Shown piece after piece: positions 29,943 to 42,154 of a stretch of 64,000 nt of DNA; positions within the stretch are counted from its first letter, which is position 1; each line of letters opens with the position of its first letter. Both the position numbers and the translations under genes were made by a program. The stretch comes from Prosopocoilus inquinatus (taxonomy: Eukaryota; Arthropoda; Insecta; Coleoptera; Lucanidae), in the NCBI GenBank assembly GCA_036172665.1, contig CM069880.1:5768501-5832500 (forward strand). The letters run 5' to 3'. Below the pieces are notes generated by a model. That model was given only the letters and a program-made list of their open reading frames with translations, had not been told where the DNA came from and did no database searches.

Positions 29943-30136
29943 AGCTAAAATTAATTTTTATTACTTACTTGACGTTTCGCAAACAGGTTTGCTTGCTTTA
30001 TACAAAAGTGAACGCAAAACGAAAATGTAAAATAAGTAGGCTAAATTGTTTACATTTTCGTTTTTCATTCACTTTTGACAAAGCAAACAATCCTGTTTGC
30101 GAAACGTCAAGTAAGTAATAAAAATTAATTTTAGCT
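29943..30136. mobile_element. Foldback MITE
   Basis: AGCTAAAATTAATTTTTATT at 29943 is mirrored at 30117-30136. The arms continue through ACTTACTTGACGTTTCGCAA on both sides, giving a hairpin of more than 60 bp per arm with a short AT-rich loop. Outside it and the next element lies a further inverted pair (AAGGATATGAAACAA near 29910 and its complement near 31460). Confidence 0.7.
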
Positions 30137-30142
30137 CCTATA

Positions 30143-31440
30143 CAGTGATCGCCAAAAAGTCGGCCTATTTAGCCCCTATCAGATATATCCCAAGAAATTG
30201 AATTTTTCAATTTTTAGAATATTCTCAAAATTTCACGTACTTAAACTTAATTTCAAGTTCAAGCTTTTTGGGGTGAAAACTTCAAATATTTATTGGAAAA
30301 AATAGTAAAGAAGATTAATTACTGCTTCGATTATTGAATTGTTTAGCGAAAAGTAATATTTTTACCTAATTCTTACGTTTTTGATGCAAGGTCTTTTCTA
30401 AGAGAAATATTGTTCATTGATACCTAACATGCATTTAAATGACTTCCAAAAACTCTAATCTATCCCTGTGAATGACTTATTTTCACAAAAACCCTATAAA
30501 TACTACTTTACAGCTGCCTAAGTGAGGAGATGTTTTCTTATTTACTTTACTTGTTTAGTCGATTAAGTAGACAGAATATGAGATGACCATGAATTAACAA
30601 CTGAAATTACTAAAGACCTCTTTCATAAAACGACTAAAGAACACTTCAAATCACAATGCAATACAAAAACATAGGTAGTTTTACATTTTAAAGTAATTTA
30701 AAGTAAAGTCCTATTATTAAAATAGCCCTTTAGTAATTTGATTTGGCAGTAAGAAAATCCATAGCCATCTCATATTCATCTTAAACTTGTAAGCTACATA
30801 AATAAAAACTCCTCCTTTAAGCCACTGTAAACAAATATTTACAGGCTTTTTGTGAAAATAATTCATTAACAGGAATAGATTAGAGTTTTTAATTAATTAA
30901 TTGTTTAAATACGTTTTAATTATCTTTGAAAAATATTTCTCCTGAAAGGCATCTTGCATCAAAAACGTAAAAAATATGCAAAAATATTACTTTTGGGTAA
31001 ATAATAAAATGTCTGAAGCAATAATTAATCTTTCTTATTACTTTTTCCAATTATAAATCTTTGAAATTTTCACCTAAAAATAATATGTTTTGAAGTTAAA
31101 TTTTAATATGTGAAATTATGAGAATATTCTAAAAATTGAAAAATTCAATTTTAACGGGATTTATAGCAAACCAAGTTATCTTCTGGACTTAATATTTTTC
31201 AATAAGATGAAACTAACCAAAAGAAATCTAATTGAAATGTTGACTAGTTTCCGAGGAATAACAATTTTACGATTTCGACCACTTCCAAAAACTCTTTTTT
31301 CTAGCTAAGTAAAAATCACTCGGTATATCTGATAGGGGCTAAGTAGGCTTTCAGATAAGCAGAAATTATTGTCGTAAAAAGTTTTTTCGAAAAATCAAAA
31401 ATAAAGTTTTTTCCCATTTGATGTCAAATTTTCGGCACTG
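30143..31440. mobile_element. TA-flanked element with CAGTGATCGCC termini
   Basis: The left end CAGTGATCGCC and right end GGCACTG are flanked by TA. Sub-terminal segments (AGCCCCTATCAGATATA at 30169 and TATATCTGATAGGGGCT at 31323; AATTTTTCAATTTTTAGAAT and its inverse near 31120-31145) are inverted copies. About 1.3 kb, no transposase seen. It resembles the element at 35381-35972 in its ends. Confidence 0.6.
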
Positions 31441-31444
31441 TATA

Positions 31445-33600
31445 AAATGTCTTGTTTGTTTCATATCCTTTCTATAAAAAATAATAATCTTATGCTATAT
31501 GTTAGATGATACTTTGTGGGACTTTCAAAATTGAATGTATTCTAGAGGGAAATTTTACAAGTAATCTTATTGAAGCTGAAATATGTAAACATTTCCGAAC
31601 GGAAGAATGTGTTGTCTGCAAAAAAAAATGTCAATAGTCCTTTTGTTATAATTATTAATATTAGTTTAGAACATGACTATCTTTTACACATTAGCAATTT
31701 TGTAATATACTTTTCGGGTATTTTTAAATCGTCTTTTCAAAGACTGTGACTGAAAGCTGTCCATCCAGATAGTGAAATCTGGTCTAGTGAGCGATCAAAA
31801 ACATATCTACAAATGATATGAAAATGGCATTTGAAGTGCCAAATTTAGCAAAATTTTGACATTTAAATTAAAAAAAAAGTTATGAGGTAAAACAAGTATT
31901 AAATTGATACTTCGTGTAATGATTTAACTTATAAAAAGTGTCAACTGAAATGCTGTATCTTCATCGACGTTCTCAGATTTTCCTTTATATTTTCTATTTT
32001 CTCTACAAGGAAGTTGTTACTACTAAAACATATACTTAATTATCTAAGAGTGCTCTTCACTGTCTAATTTTTCGTTTTGTATAATATTTAAATAATAACT
32101 GTGTCATCTGATCTGTAATGGCTACTCTTGTTATACAGATTTCACTTGTAGTAGTGCGACTGCCTCTGACAAATTAACCATATAATACCTCTGTCTTCAA
32201 TCAGCCTGGACCTACTGAGCCTAATGACGTAAGGGATCTTCGAGTTTTTAATGGTCAACAGTGATTTCACCTCTTTAGATGGTTTCACAAATTTGTCTCC
32301 TAAAACTAAAAATTAACTACTGGAATAACCCACTGTTTTCTCTAGAAAATCTAGATCTTGTTTCTTTAGTATAAATTAAACTGTGAAAATGATGACGAGC
32401 AAATAATTTAATGTAATTGTATTTTTCTATAGAAAAACAACAAATTTCGCGAACTGCCAGCATAAAATATATAGTTCGCGAGTTGCTTCACACAGATTTT
32501 CACATAAAAAAATTGTTGCAAATATGAGTCTGAATTATGTTTGTCGGAAATAAAATGGAACGAATTAATTAAATTAAAAATTTTCAACTAATATTTGGTA
32601 TAATAATATTTATATATTTGTTAATATTTGTAGGAGTATCTAACATTTTCGCTCAATTTTGTTTGCGACTAAATTTAGGGAGTCAATAAAAATCTATGAA
32701 TTCAGTGAATTCAAAGAAAACGTTTAAGTTGTTTAGAACTGCACAAACTTTTCCTAAAATTTATATAACTGAATGTATAATCCTGCTTACTTTTGTCTTT
32801 GCTCATCAAAAATATAATTTTTAAACTTGAATAATAATATGCTTCAAAAATTCCGGTTAACAAATCTAAGATATCATGTGTATAAGTGTTTGACAATAAA
32901 AAAAAAACTTGAAATTCTAAAATATTCATTCTATTTCATGTCAAAAAAATTCCACGAGCCATTAAATTAATTTGAAAAGTAAAATTCACATTTCCAGTAA
33001 ATTTCAGTTTACTACTTATTATTTCCGTTAGTTCATATTTAAGGTTAAAACAAAGAATTTTTATTTTTGTATGATTTGATTTTTTTAATTTACATTTTCA
33101 AAATAAAAATATTTAAATAAATCAAACTTCATACTTGGCTTTAATAAAAGTTAATGTAAATCTTGAAGTCTTTTAGGTTTCAGATTTTTTTTCGTAGAAT
33201 TTGAATAAAACTAATTTATGATCACTGAAAGATCATACTAATTACGCCGAAAACGAAACGAATATAAAAATTTTTGCGCTTTATTTTTTTTACTGAATAA
33301 AAAAAAATTAAATAAATTAGATTCGAAACATCATTTCTACAATTTGTTACACGTTTTTAACAAAGTCCTCTTTGTAAAAATCGAATTCAAACAGATATTT
33401 TTAATCGAATGAAAATGGATTATTTAAATTTATTAATTAAATTGATTATTATTTAAGAATAGAAATAATAAGAATTTGAGTATAAACTTTTGATTCAAGT
33501 TTGACAAAAGTCTAATATTTTAATAGGAATTGTTTAAACACAATAAAAATTTCCATTAATATGACTTTTTTATATAAAATGCGCAATACTTTTGTATAAT
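31445..33600. other. AT-rich DNA without features
   Basis: No open frame with family resemblance, no clear repeats except short A/T runs. It lies downstream of the host RGS exons (in gene orientation) and is probably intron of that gene. Confidence 0.4.
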
Positions 33601-33654
33601 TAAAATTATTTGAAACAAAAAACATCCTTAAAGTCATGCAACATTGTAGCTTAC

Positions 33655-33981
33655 CAAGAGCAACTGCAGCAGCAACACCAACATAAGCAACACGGTTTTG
33701 GGCGAAGCGGTCCTGCCGCTGCAGCCCCCGAGTTCTGGGCCCCTTTGGAGTTAGGCGGCGTAGCGAGGCTTGTACTGCTTGAGCCCCGTAACCGGCACCC
33801 GCCGGCCCCGGTTCTATTATCCGGCACTCGCTCAGTCACACTGCAGGACATCTGCAAAGAAATCATATTTATTATAAAAATAAAATAATTCTCAAAATTT
33901 AAAAAGAAACACCTCAAAAGTTTCAATCGGTTGAATATTTTCGATGGCGGTGCCGCTGGATGTTTCTTGTTGCAACTCCAT
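33655..33981 (-). CDS. Dhit: First coding exons of an RZ-class regulator of G-protein signalling
   Basis: Exon 2 (33851-33655) begins after TTTCTTTGCAG and ends LRPKPCCLCWCCCCSCSW with the last codon split by a GTAAGC donor. The CCxCWCCCCSCS cysteine string is the palmitoylated membrane anchor unique to the RGS17/19/20 class (Drosophila Dhit). These proteins speed GTP hydrolysis on G-alpha i/z. A possible exon 1 (33981-33913, MELQQETSSGTAIENIQ) joins in phase, though its donor (GAG/GTGTTT) is weak. The RGS domain exons are not in the window, so a long intron must follow toward lower coordinates. GC content is far above the surroundings. Confidence 0.7.
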
Positions 33982-33984
33982 CTT

Positions 33985-35378
33985 ACAAATTCCGAATCAA
34001 GTTTAAAGCGAGCTGGTATGAGATAGGCCAACCAATCACGAAGGTCTGCGAGCGGTTGATATGGTTACGGCTTTATACATGTATTTCATAGCCAAAATAT
34101 TCATATTGCACATACGCCTGCACAAAGATCGTTACGTTGTTGAAATACACATTCTATAATGTACGTTTGAAATCATTCTTCAGAGAACCTAAATGCAACA
34201 GGAGAGAAAATATTTAGTTTTATTATCTGCCTGAGATTAACAACAAAATGTCTATAACAAATCAAAAGGTGTTTTTTAAAGGTTTCTAAAGAAAATTAAA
34301 TCATCTTCTCAGTAAACTCTTCTGCTACACAGAAACTGTACAATGACAGGGAACTGAATTGTTATCAAAGACGTAGACAATTTAAACGTAAACAGTGTTA
34401 TAATTTTAATACTTCACAACGGTATACTTGGATTCTAATTTTAACCGAGAGACCTCACAAAGTCCCGAACGAGCAAAGCATAGATGTCTCGTAAACAATA
34501 TTTTTTCTAAAGGGAATCCTTCTGGGAAAATATGAGCTGATCGAAGGACGCAGCTTGAATCCAAGCGAGTCATTCAATGTTTCATTTTTATCGATTCTGC
34601 TCACCGAAATAAACAGCAGAAAGCGCATCCATTCAACCAATAAAAATACACGTCTTGTCTTTTAGTTCGTTTTGCGTGGCGCTGTGTGAAACTTTCAGAC
34701 TGAAACACTCTCCCGGTAAATCGTTGGTAAATTATTTACTTCCAATCAATGAAGCGTGAGCTCGGGTCACCAAGGAAATTCTACGACCATTGATTTATTT
34801 TAGTAAATACTGGCAGAAACTGAATCGAAACTTAATAAAGTTATTTCTTAGCTGGGCGATTACGAAGATTTTAAATGAATTAAAATATCAGAAAATTTAT
34901 AGGAGGTTACTAACATCTTTTAATTTTATTACTTTTTCTGAATTAAACAAATCAATACATAACGAATGTATGATGACGTAACCAAAATTGATTGTTTGAT
35001 AATTGTATCATTTAGGTCACTTTGCTTCCAGATGTACTGATATTTTAATTTTTAACGAAATTTCATGGCAATTTTGTTTTTCAAATTATATAACTGAATA
35101 TTTTGTAATAAGAAATAGAATGAAGCATTGAGTACTGATACAAAACAGACTTGACAGTTCAGATGCCTCAAAAGTAATATGTAGATAAGGGGTGTATTCA
35201 CATATCCCTTTCTGATCCTATTCTTTCTGAATAATTAGCTTAATACTGTGTAAATTCTGATACTTGTTGCATTTAAAATATTTATAGTCTATGACTATGG
35301 TTAGTATGGATAGTATGGTTAGTACTGAAAAAAATGAAGAATGTAATGTTTTATTCAGTTTTAAGTTCACGGGATATA
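33985..35378. other. No gene seen
   Basis: Mostly AT-rich; presumably upstream intron or promoter-proximal DNA of the RGS gene. Short frames (34455-34640 minus, 34790-34981 plus) have no recognisable content. Confidence 0.35.
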
Positions 35379-35380
35379 TA

Positions 35381-35972
35381 CAGTGACCGGCAGAAAGTCG
35401 GACACATGGACAATTTTTTTTATTATTTATTTCTCGGAAACATTTATTCTTTCTGAAAGCTCCTGCATCTTCCCAAACTGAAGATGTACCTACGTATCTA
35501 AGTTTGTCATACGTCGAGGAAATCAAAATATTTTAAAGCGACATAAGATTAAAGTATCTTTATTTTTTAAGATACGGGGAATTATTATTTGCAAAAGTTA
35601 TTCAGCATTCACAAATATGAGATCAAGGTACCTACGATGAAAATACAAATTTCACGTACTATGTCCATAGTAGAACTTGTAGAGTGGGACATTTCTGACA
35701 CTTCTCTTTTGTCAAAAAGTTGTTTTTTTTTCATCGTAAGCGGTTATAAATTCATATTTGAGATCTCATAATAATTCTGAAAGCTTTTCTCAAATAATAT
35801 TATTGCGTATACTGGTACTTTATTCATAAGCCTTTAAAATATTTTAGTTTCCTAGGTATATAACATACACTTTGAAGAATTCTTTATGAAAGCTGCTTTC
35901 ATAAAGAATTTTTTTTTTCTAAGAAATCACTAATAAAAAAAATCCCATGTGTCCAACTTTCTGCGATCACTG
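35381..35972. mobile_element. MITE with CAGTGACCGGCAGAAAGTCG termini
   Basis: CAGTGACCGGCAGAAAGTCG followed by GACACATGG at the left is mirrored by CCCATGTGTCCAACTTTCTG and CGATCACTG at the right, with TA next to the left end. The internal 500 bp is AT-rich. The termini are related to those of 30143-31440. Confidence 0.65.
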
Positions 35973-36359
35973 TGTATGTGGAAAGATTTTGCGTAGCAGA
36001 GTCTCTTGTCCCAGATCGGAGAGTTGAACGCGTGGTATTGATCTGAAAGATAGTGAGTGCGGGGTTGACGTCAGAGCGTACCTTTATCAATGGCCATGAA
36101 GATAGCGGCTGGCACATGTGCCTTGTGCACCCGAGGGGGAGCCCATACCTCGGTAGCACTAATTTTCTTTTATTGATTGCGTACCATGACGGCGGTCAGC
36201 GACGGGCCACGGCCTTTTGGTTCACTTTGGCCGCTCCCGGGCAGACTGTCTTCACAGGTACACTATACACTGCACAACACCTGCATCGTACCTTCGTACG
36301 ATCATAACACACCCTACCGTACCAGTTCTCTGTGCGTTACACCCATTTTGATAAATAAG

Positions 36360-36720
36360 TGATCGCGATGTTCAGACGCGTTGGGCGCGGGTTTTGAGCG
36401 ATCGTCGACTGCGAGGCGTTATGCGTCCTGAGATGACTGCGCGCGCCTTCTTAACATGGCGTCGACGCCCAGCGTCCCTGCGCCGCGCGTCGCTGCGTCT
36501 CCCGCTCGTTTACCTGGTGCAGCAGCCGTCATATTGTTGCGCGTCCGGTCTCCGTGAATAGCAGTAGCATTGGCACAGTCATTTAAACTATTTAACCCGC
36601 ATATGATGTGGGCGATCGATCGCTGAATATCTGCACCTGCGCCGTCCACCACCACCTTTACCGCTGCAAACACCGCCGTTCCATGGCACTTACAGACTCA
36701 CCGCCAGCGCGATAGCCTGC
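36360..36720 (-). promoter_or_regulatory. CpG-rich island, possible 5' exon/promoter of the RGS gene
   Basis: A 350-bp block is rich in CG dinucleotides (GTCGACGCCCAGCG, GCGCCGCGCGTCGC) inside AT-rich DNA. On the minus strand CTGCTGCACCAG/GTAAACG near 36510 would serve as a splice donor. It lies 2.5 kb upstream of the first RGS coding exon in gene orientation. The open frame across it (36673-36419) may be chance, owing to the lack of A/T-rich stops. Confidence 0.35.
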
Positions 36721-37096
36721 ACAAATTAATTCCTGATCGAAATGCCTTAGCTTGTTAACATCAATAACTACGCTCCATCACAGAATTATAACAGAATTTC
36801 CATCCCCATAGCAGTCATGCTGCTAAGACTATTAAATTTAATAGTTTTCATTAATCTACATAAAAGATGTTGCATCCAAGTGTAATTACTATAGTTTGTT
36901 CGACCAAATTAATCCTCTCACAAACCCATCCTGATTATCTATCTTATCTACTTGTAAATGACATCTAAAAAATAAATTATGGACATAATTCTTTAATTGG
37001 GATGACGCAAGTCTAAGATTGGGTTCGGTTTATTTTTATTTATATTTTACCACGTGTGCACCTATTAGAAAACATATTCAGAACGAGCGATTTATA

Positions 37097-38781
37097 CACC
37101 CTGTTTCAAAGTAAGTCGGCACCATTGCTAACTTTCTTATTTTTAGAGCTACAGAGTCATTCAAATTAGCAAATTTGTTTCACCTGTTCCGCTCATTAGA
37201 AATATGAAAACAAAAAAACAATTTAATGTGAAGTTCTCGAGATATCTTTTGTTCCACGTTTTCTTTTAATGGAACACCCTGTATATTATCATCTTTAACG
37301 AAAAAAAAAATGAACTCTAGTAATAGTCTAGTCTTTATGTGCGCCATATTTGAAAAATGTCATATAACTGAGATATGTCAACTTAAAATTAACAAAGCGC
37401 GTCTCCTCTTTTATTTTAATAATAATGATTTCATTCATTAACCACCTCTAATTATTTAAAAGTACAACGTAATAAATTATTTTGTCGCCCTCACGTCTAT
37501 TAACTTTATTAGACAAAGGTAGTAACAATGTAGTAGATAATGTAGTACAGCTAACATTGTATAATTTATCATATAGATTCCAAATTTGTTAAAATAACAT
37601 AAAGTTGTCTTATACGCATTTTAAAACGATACAACACAACTTTACATTATTTTTACCATTACAGACCGAGTATAATACAATGCTACACAAGCTACACTGT
37701 TGTTTACGACTACTGACTAAGGGGGTCATTCACGAAACACGATAAGCGTCTGCAACCGTTTACTATAACAAACAAAGCTAACTTAATTCATTAAACTTTC
37801 AGCCAAACGAGAGCGTTATTAGTATAACCATAGGAACAAGTAAAAACCGAAAAGGTAATTCTTTAAAAAAGAGTTTGCAAAGTGTCGTTATCGGTTTGTA
37901 AATTGCACCTGATCTTTAGGTCCTGCAACGCATTTGTATGATTTAGAAATAGGCCATATTCTATTTAATTTTATTTAAAAAATATTTTTATATAAGATTT
38001 ACTAGTGTTAATTTGCGTGAAAATTAAACAAAGTTTGGCACGACTTACGGTTTTATAGTAAAAGGTTTAATTGAAAACGATGTGACCAGAAGAACAAGAC
38101 TTTCGAATCCTATTAACGTCGTTCTCTTCAGTTTGATTTGCAAAAACCGCGCAAAAACTGCATTGCAAAGGATTTGCAATTTGCACCGTCGGTAACGACT
38201 TGGAAGTCCTTTTTCGTAAATGACCCCCTAATAAAATTGGGTTAGGATAAATGCGATGCAATACACACAAAATTGCACAAAATCATTCGAAATACCGTAT
38301 TTCATAAAACCGATGCATTTTATAGGCATATTAAAGTGCCTATAATACCACCACGTGACTAGATGCATTAGGTTATTCTGTACCATAGGTTAATAAAGTT
38401 AGGTTATGATAAACTACGATACAATACACGTAGAGATGTACAAAATAATCGAAAATACCATATTTTTACATCACTAAAGTTGGCCAATGAATTAAATCAT
38501 TATTATTAAAGTAAATAGGAAAGGCAACTATAAGTTGATATATCTCACTGGTATGACATTTTTCAAATATGGCGTACATAAGAACTGATTACTAGAATTC
38601 AATTTCATTAAAAGAAAACATGTAACAAAAGATATCTCGAAAACTTTACATTCAATTGTTTTTTCTGTTTTCATATTTGTAATGAGCGGAGCAGGTCAAA
38701 CAAATTTGCTAATTCGAACGACTTTGTAGTTCTAAAAATAAGAAAGTTAGCAACGGTGCCGACTTACTTTGAAACATGGTG
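37097..38781. mobile_element. 1.7-kb TA-flanked element with long inverted arms
   Basis: CACCCTGTTTCAAAGTAAGT at the left and ACTTACTTTGAAACATGGTG at the right begin inverted arms of about 200 bp (for example AAGATATCTCGA and TTTGCTAATT are mirrored). TA lies at both borders. No transposase. A Harbinger-like MITE (37721-38228) is nested in the middle. Confidence 0.75.
37721..38228. mobile_element. Harbinger-like MITE with TAA duplication
   Basis: GGGGGTCATTCACGAAA at 37721 is mirrored by TTTCGTAAATGACCCCC ending 38228, and both sides are flanked by TAA, the 3-bp target typical of PIF/Harbinger elements. Confidence 0.65.
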
Positions 38782-39094
38782 TATTCATAGATGCTACATT
38801 TTATTTACAACTTTAATTACTCACCTTCATCATCCTAAAAGCAGTTTCTTTCAACAATGGCATAGACTTATCCGTTATATTTGATTAAATCACTGGAAAC
38901 CCAAATGACATATCCTTTTCCTTTTACGCGTGTGTTAAATTTTCAGTTGACTTAAACGTCGCAATTCTAATTTGGGGAAAATTCAGCATGTAGGTTTCGT
39001 AAATAGTCCACCATCAACCATCAATCATAAATTTTACCGACAGCAGTGGCGGCTCGTGGAAGAATATAGAATGTGTTCTGCAATATACAGGCTG

Positions 39095-40620
39095 TCCCAA
39101 GCCTCTGATAAGATCAAAGTTCTTATTTGTTAGATAGAACACTTTATATTTTACTGCAAATTCGGTTAGCCCTTGAAGAGACGATATAAATGATAGCACA
39201 TTATACTTACTTATTTCTCGTATTTACCAAGTTATTTTTAATTTTATGCAAAAAAATGGGTCATGTTTGATCATCTGCCAAGTTTTCAATTTTAATGATA
39301 CGACAATCAATCTTAGATCAAAATATTTCTAAGTCTCTCTCAACTTCAGCAGCGTGCTGTAAAATATTTTTATTCGTCTCAGAAATATTTTATCTGCTGT
39401 ATCCTTCAAGACATTTATCCAAATTTTATTTTTGTTCAAATTAACAATTTTTTTATAATTGTTTTAGCGGTTGCAATAAAAATATAAAATAAATACAGGA
39501 ACCGAGCGATTTTCACTAAATAATTCCAATTACATTATGAAAACGAATGGAAAGGATGTATTTACACTGAAAAACAAATGGAATGTTAACATTTTTTTAC
39601 ATATTAACTAAGAAAAAGTAAAATGTCTCAAGTCACAAGTAGGTCTTAAAAATGATAAAAATCTAAACTATTAAAAAAATTTAAATAAACTGCCATTTTG
39701 CTAGACACGCAGTTTCTTCTCTTTGCATGTGGCGGTTAGATCTTTATGCCCTTATTTCTTTACATATCCTCATGAACTAAGAATAGTAAAGGTGAAAGCT
39801 GTTTAGTAATATTTTCTTCAAATGTATTTCATACTAACATATTAGATTATATATCTTTTTAAGCGTATTTCAACAGGTACGCTGCCATTTTCAATCATTC
39901 ACACACGTACATTCTTTGGTTGATATGAGCAAAGAGGATATTCTCATTGAACGTCCAATAGAAATGAAGATAGTAGCGCGGCTGTGAAAATACGTATCTA
40001 CGATTATAAGCAAATTATGATTAGAGAACATTTTTTTCTTTTGTTTACTCATATGCCATAAACGAAGCCGAGAGACAAATCTGGTAACCATGGAGACCAC
40101 GACAAAGCATTACCACGTTATATCCAGCGATTATCCAACCGATTCGTAATATGTTCCTACATGACAGGACCTGAAAAAAAGTTCAGTTCCTGAATTTATT
40201 TTGTATTTTTATTTAAATCACTAAAACTACAATAAATTGTACGCATAAATATCTTAAATGATTCTGAGACGAATAAAAATATTTTACAGCACGTTTCTTA
40301 AGTTGATTATAGATAAAGTGTTAATAAATCACAAGTTATCAATCTTAAGACTATAAAATACGGTATGTTGCTGATAGTCGTTAGATTTTTTTAAATGTTG
40401 AATATTTTAAAAGTAGAAAGATTTAGAAATATTTTGATCTAAGGTTGATTGCCGTATCATTAAATTGACAATTTGGCAGACATGACCCATTCCTTGCATA
40501 AAATTATAAATAACTAATACTAGAAATATGTTAGTACACTGTTATATCACCTTTATCGTCTCTTTAAGGGCTAACCGAAACTGCAATAAAATATATAGTG
40601 TTCCATTTAAAAAATAGTAA
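39095..40620. repeat. Long inverted repeat inside the hAT element
   Basis: Arms of about 330-380 bp: ACTGCAAATTCGGTTAGCCC at about 39160 is mirrored near 40570 (GGGCTAACCGAAACTGCAAT), and TTTTTATTCGTCTCAGAAA near 39370 is mirrored near 40255. The arms are diverged by perhaps 15%, and the spacer of about 0.8 kb has no gene. A second hairpin with 22-bp arms (AAAAAATCTTGACTTGTACG) lies at 40771-40821. Confidence 0.65.
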
Positions 40621-40839
40621 GTTAGGTTTGTAACTCATTAAATGAACAACCCCTATATTTGAAAATAATTTTAAATTATGGGCAATGAAAACCTACACAA
40701 CTTTTATTAACACATTTTCTTGATAAAATAAATTTAACGGGATTTTTTGGACTTTTCCAGTGGTTTGGTTTAAAAAATCTTGACTTGTACGGCATGTCCC
40801 AGCCGTACAAGTCAAGATTTTTTGTATACAGTATCAGTA

Positions 40840-41640
40840 AAGTACACGTTTACGTTATTTTTATATATTAATTCTATTCTTCGATCTTTCCTGGTTGCAA
40901 ATTTGTCGATGACCCTCTCATTAAAATTCTTGATTTCAGAAATATTTTTTTTCAATAAAAATCATTGATAAAGCTGTCAAGCGATCTTCTAACGTTGTAT
41001 TGCGGAGAAATGACTTATTTCGTTTTAATGTCCAGAAACAACGCACTGCTTCGGCTGTCCTCATTGGAGTTGTTACAACAATTTGTAGTATTTTTTTTTT
41101 GTTTCTCTCATTGCTTCATCTAAATTATTTTTTATCAAAAATTTCAGAAGAGGTAACACACCCTTTATTTCTCTGGAGTCGTTTCTTGAAAAAATAACGG
41201 ACAGCTCTGTGCAAAGTGGTTCTTTTTCAAACGTGGGATATACTGAACAAATTTGTTTTTAGGAAACTTGCCACAATACTCTCCAAATTGTTCTGGGAAA
41301 AAGAGAGACGCAGCTACTAAATGATCCCTGAAAATGAATCTATCTGTGACAGAATTCGTGATAATATCCCACACTTCCAATTAGGCAAGCACGGTTATCA
41401 AATTTACTATTACCGGGTCATTTTCGTTTATTTAGCGGTACTTCGGTACAAATATTTGAAACCTCCTTAGTAATGTCATCACTTGTATTCCGAATGTAGA
41501 CAATACTCTGTTCGAAATCATCAATGGTATGTTTCACCTGTGTCGGATCGGTATTCCTTCTTTGTAATTGATTAAATAAAATATCAACATGTGGCATTAC
41601 GTAGTGGAAGAAACTAAGCCAAAAATAGAACACTGACGGT
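40840..41640 (-). pseudogene. hAT transposase C-terminal half (DUF4371/dimerisation type)
   Basis: On the minus strand: FFHYVMPHVDILFNQLQRRN and VKHTIDDFEQSIVYIRN (41633-41418), then FRDHLVAASLFFPEQFGEY (41380-41165), then blocks like FNERVIDKFATRKDRRIE near 40900. The order matches ZMYM1/52-kDa-repressor-like hAT proteins. Frames are broken at least three times. It belongs to the transposon at 39044-42681. Confidence 0.6.
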
Positions 41641-41785
41641 GAGTTTCACAAAGAAATCGTTAATCAGCGATTAATTTAATTCTCTGATTAAGGAACGTCA
41701 TTGGATGAAGTTGAACCAATCACAGGCTCTAATCACGCTGTTAAATTAATCAATGATTAAATAGTGTGTGTGAAACTGGGAGTTA
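41640..41785. mobile_element. Small MITE with TGAGTTTCACA ends
   Basis: GAGTTTCACAAAGAAATCGT and TTAATCAGCGATTAATTTAA at the left are mirrored by TTAAATTAATCAATGATTAA and TGTGTGAAACT at the right, a 145-bp hairpin typical of insect MITEs. Confidence 0.6.
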
Positions 41786-41945
41786 ATCTTGTAAAGTACG
41801 TCGTATAGAATTAGACAGTTGCTTGAGTGAAATTTTCGACTATTTCATCCATACACTTAATAAGAGATTTTCTGTTTTCAAATACGTTAATTGTTGTATG
41901 TAAGTCCAACCAATTAAACTAATTTTAAGTACAGTTAGTAAAATA

Positions 41946-42154
41946 TAGTGCTGTTGCAAACCCTATGTATTCGAGTAACGGATATATCATTAGACTCGAA
42001 GTACCGATTCGTTACTTGTTAAAACATTTCGTTACTCGTATGACCATAGCGCACAAACGAAAGTAACGAATAACGAATACTTTGTATCTGGTACCGAAAA
42101 GTAAAGGAACGAATACATGCGAGTACAAACTTTTTCGTTACTTTTACAGCACTA
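41946..42154. mobile_element. hAT-like MITE, perfect 8-bp target duplication
   Basis: TAGTGCTGT...ACAGCACTA ends enclose 209 bp rich in CGTTAC/GTAACG motifs. GTAAAATA occurs on both sides (41938-41945 and 42155-42162). Nested in the larger hAT element. Confidence 0.75.

Noticed and set aside
33610..33888. Plus-strand frame rich in Q, H and A (QQLQQQHQHKQHGFG)
   Set aside because: It is the antisense of the RGS cysteine-string exon.
36419..36673. 84-residue minus-strand frame (MFAAVKVVVDGAGADIQ)
   Set aside because: It lies in a CpG-rich block where stop codons are rare by chance. No domain recognised. Recorded only as part of the possible promoter region.
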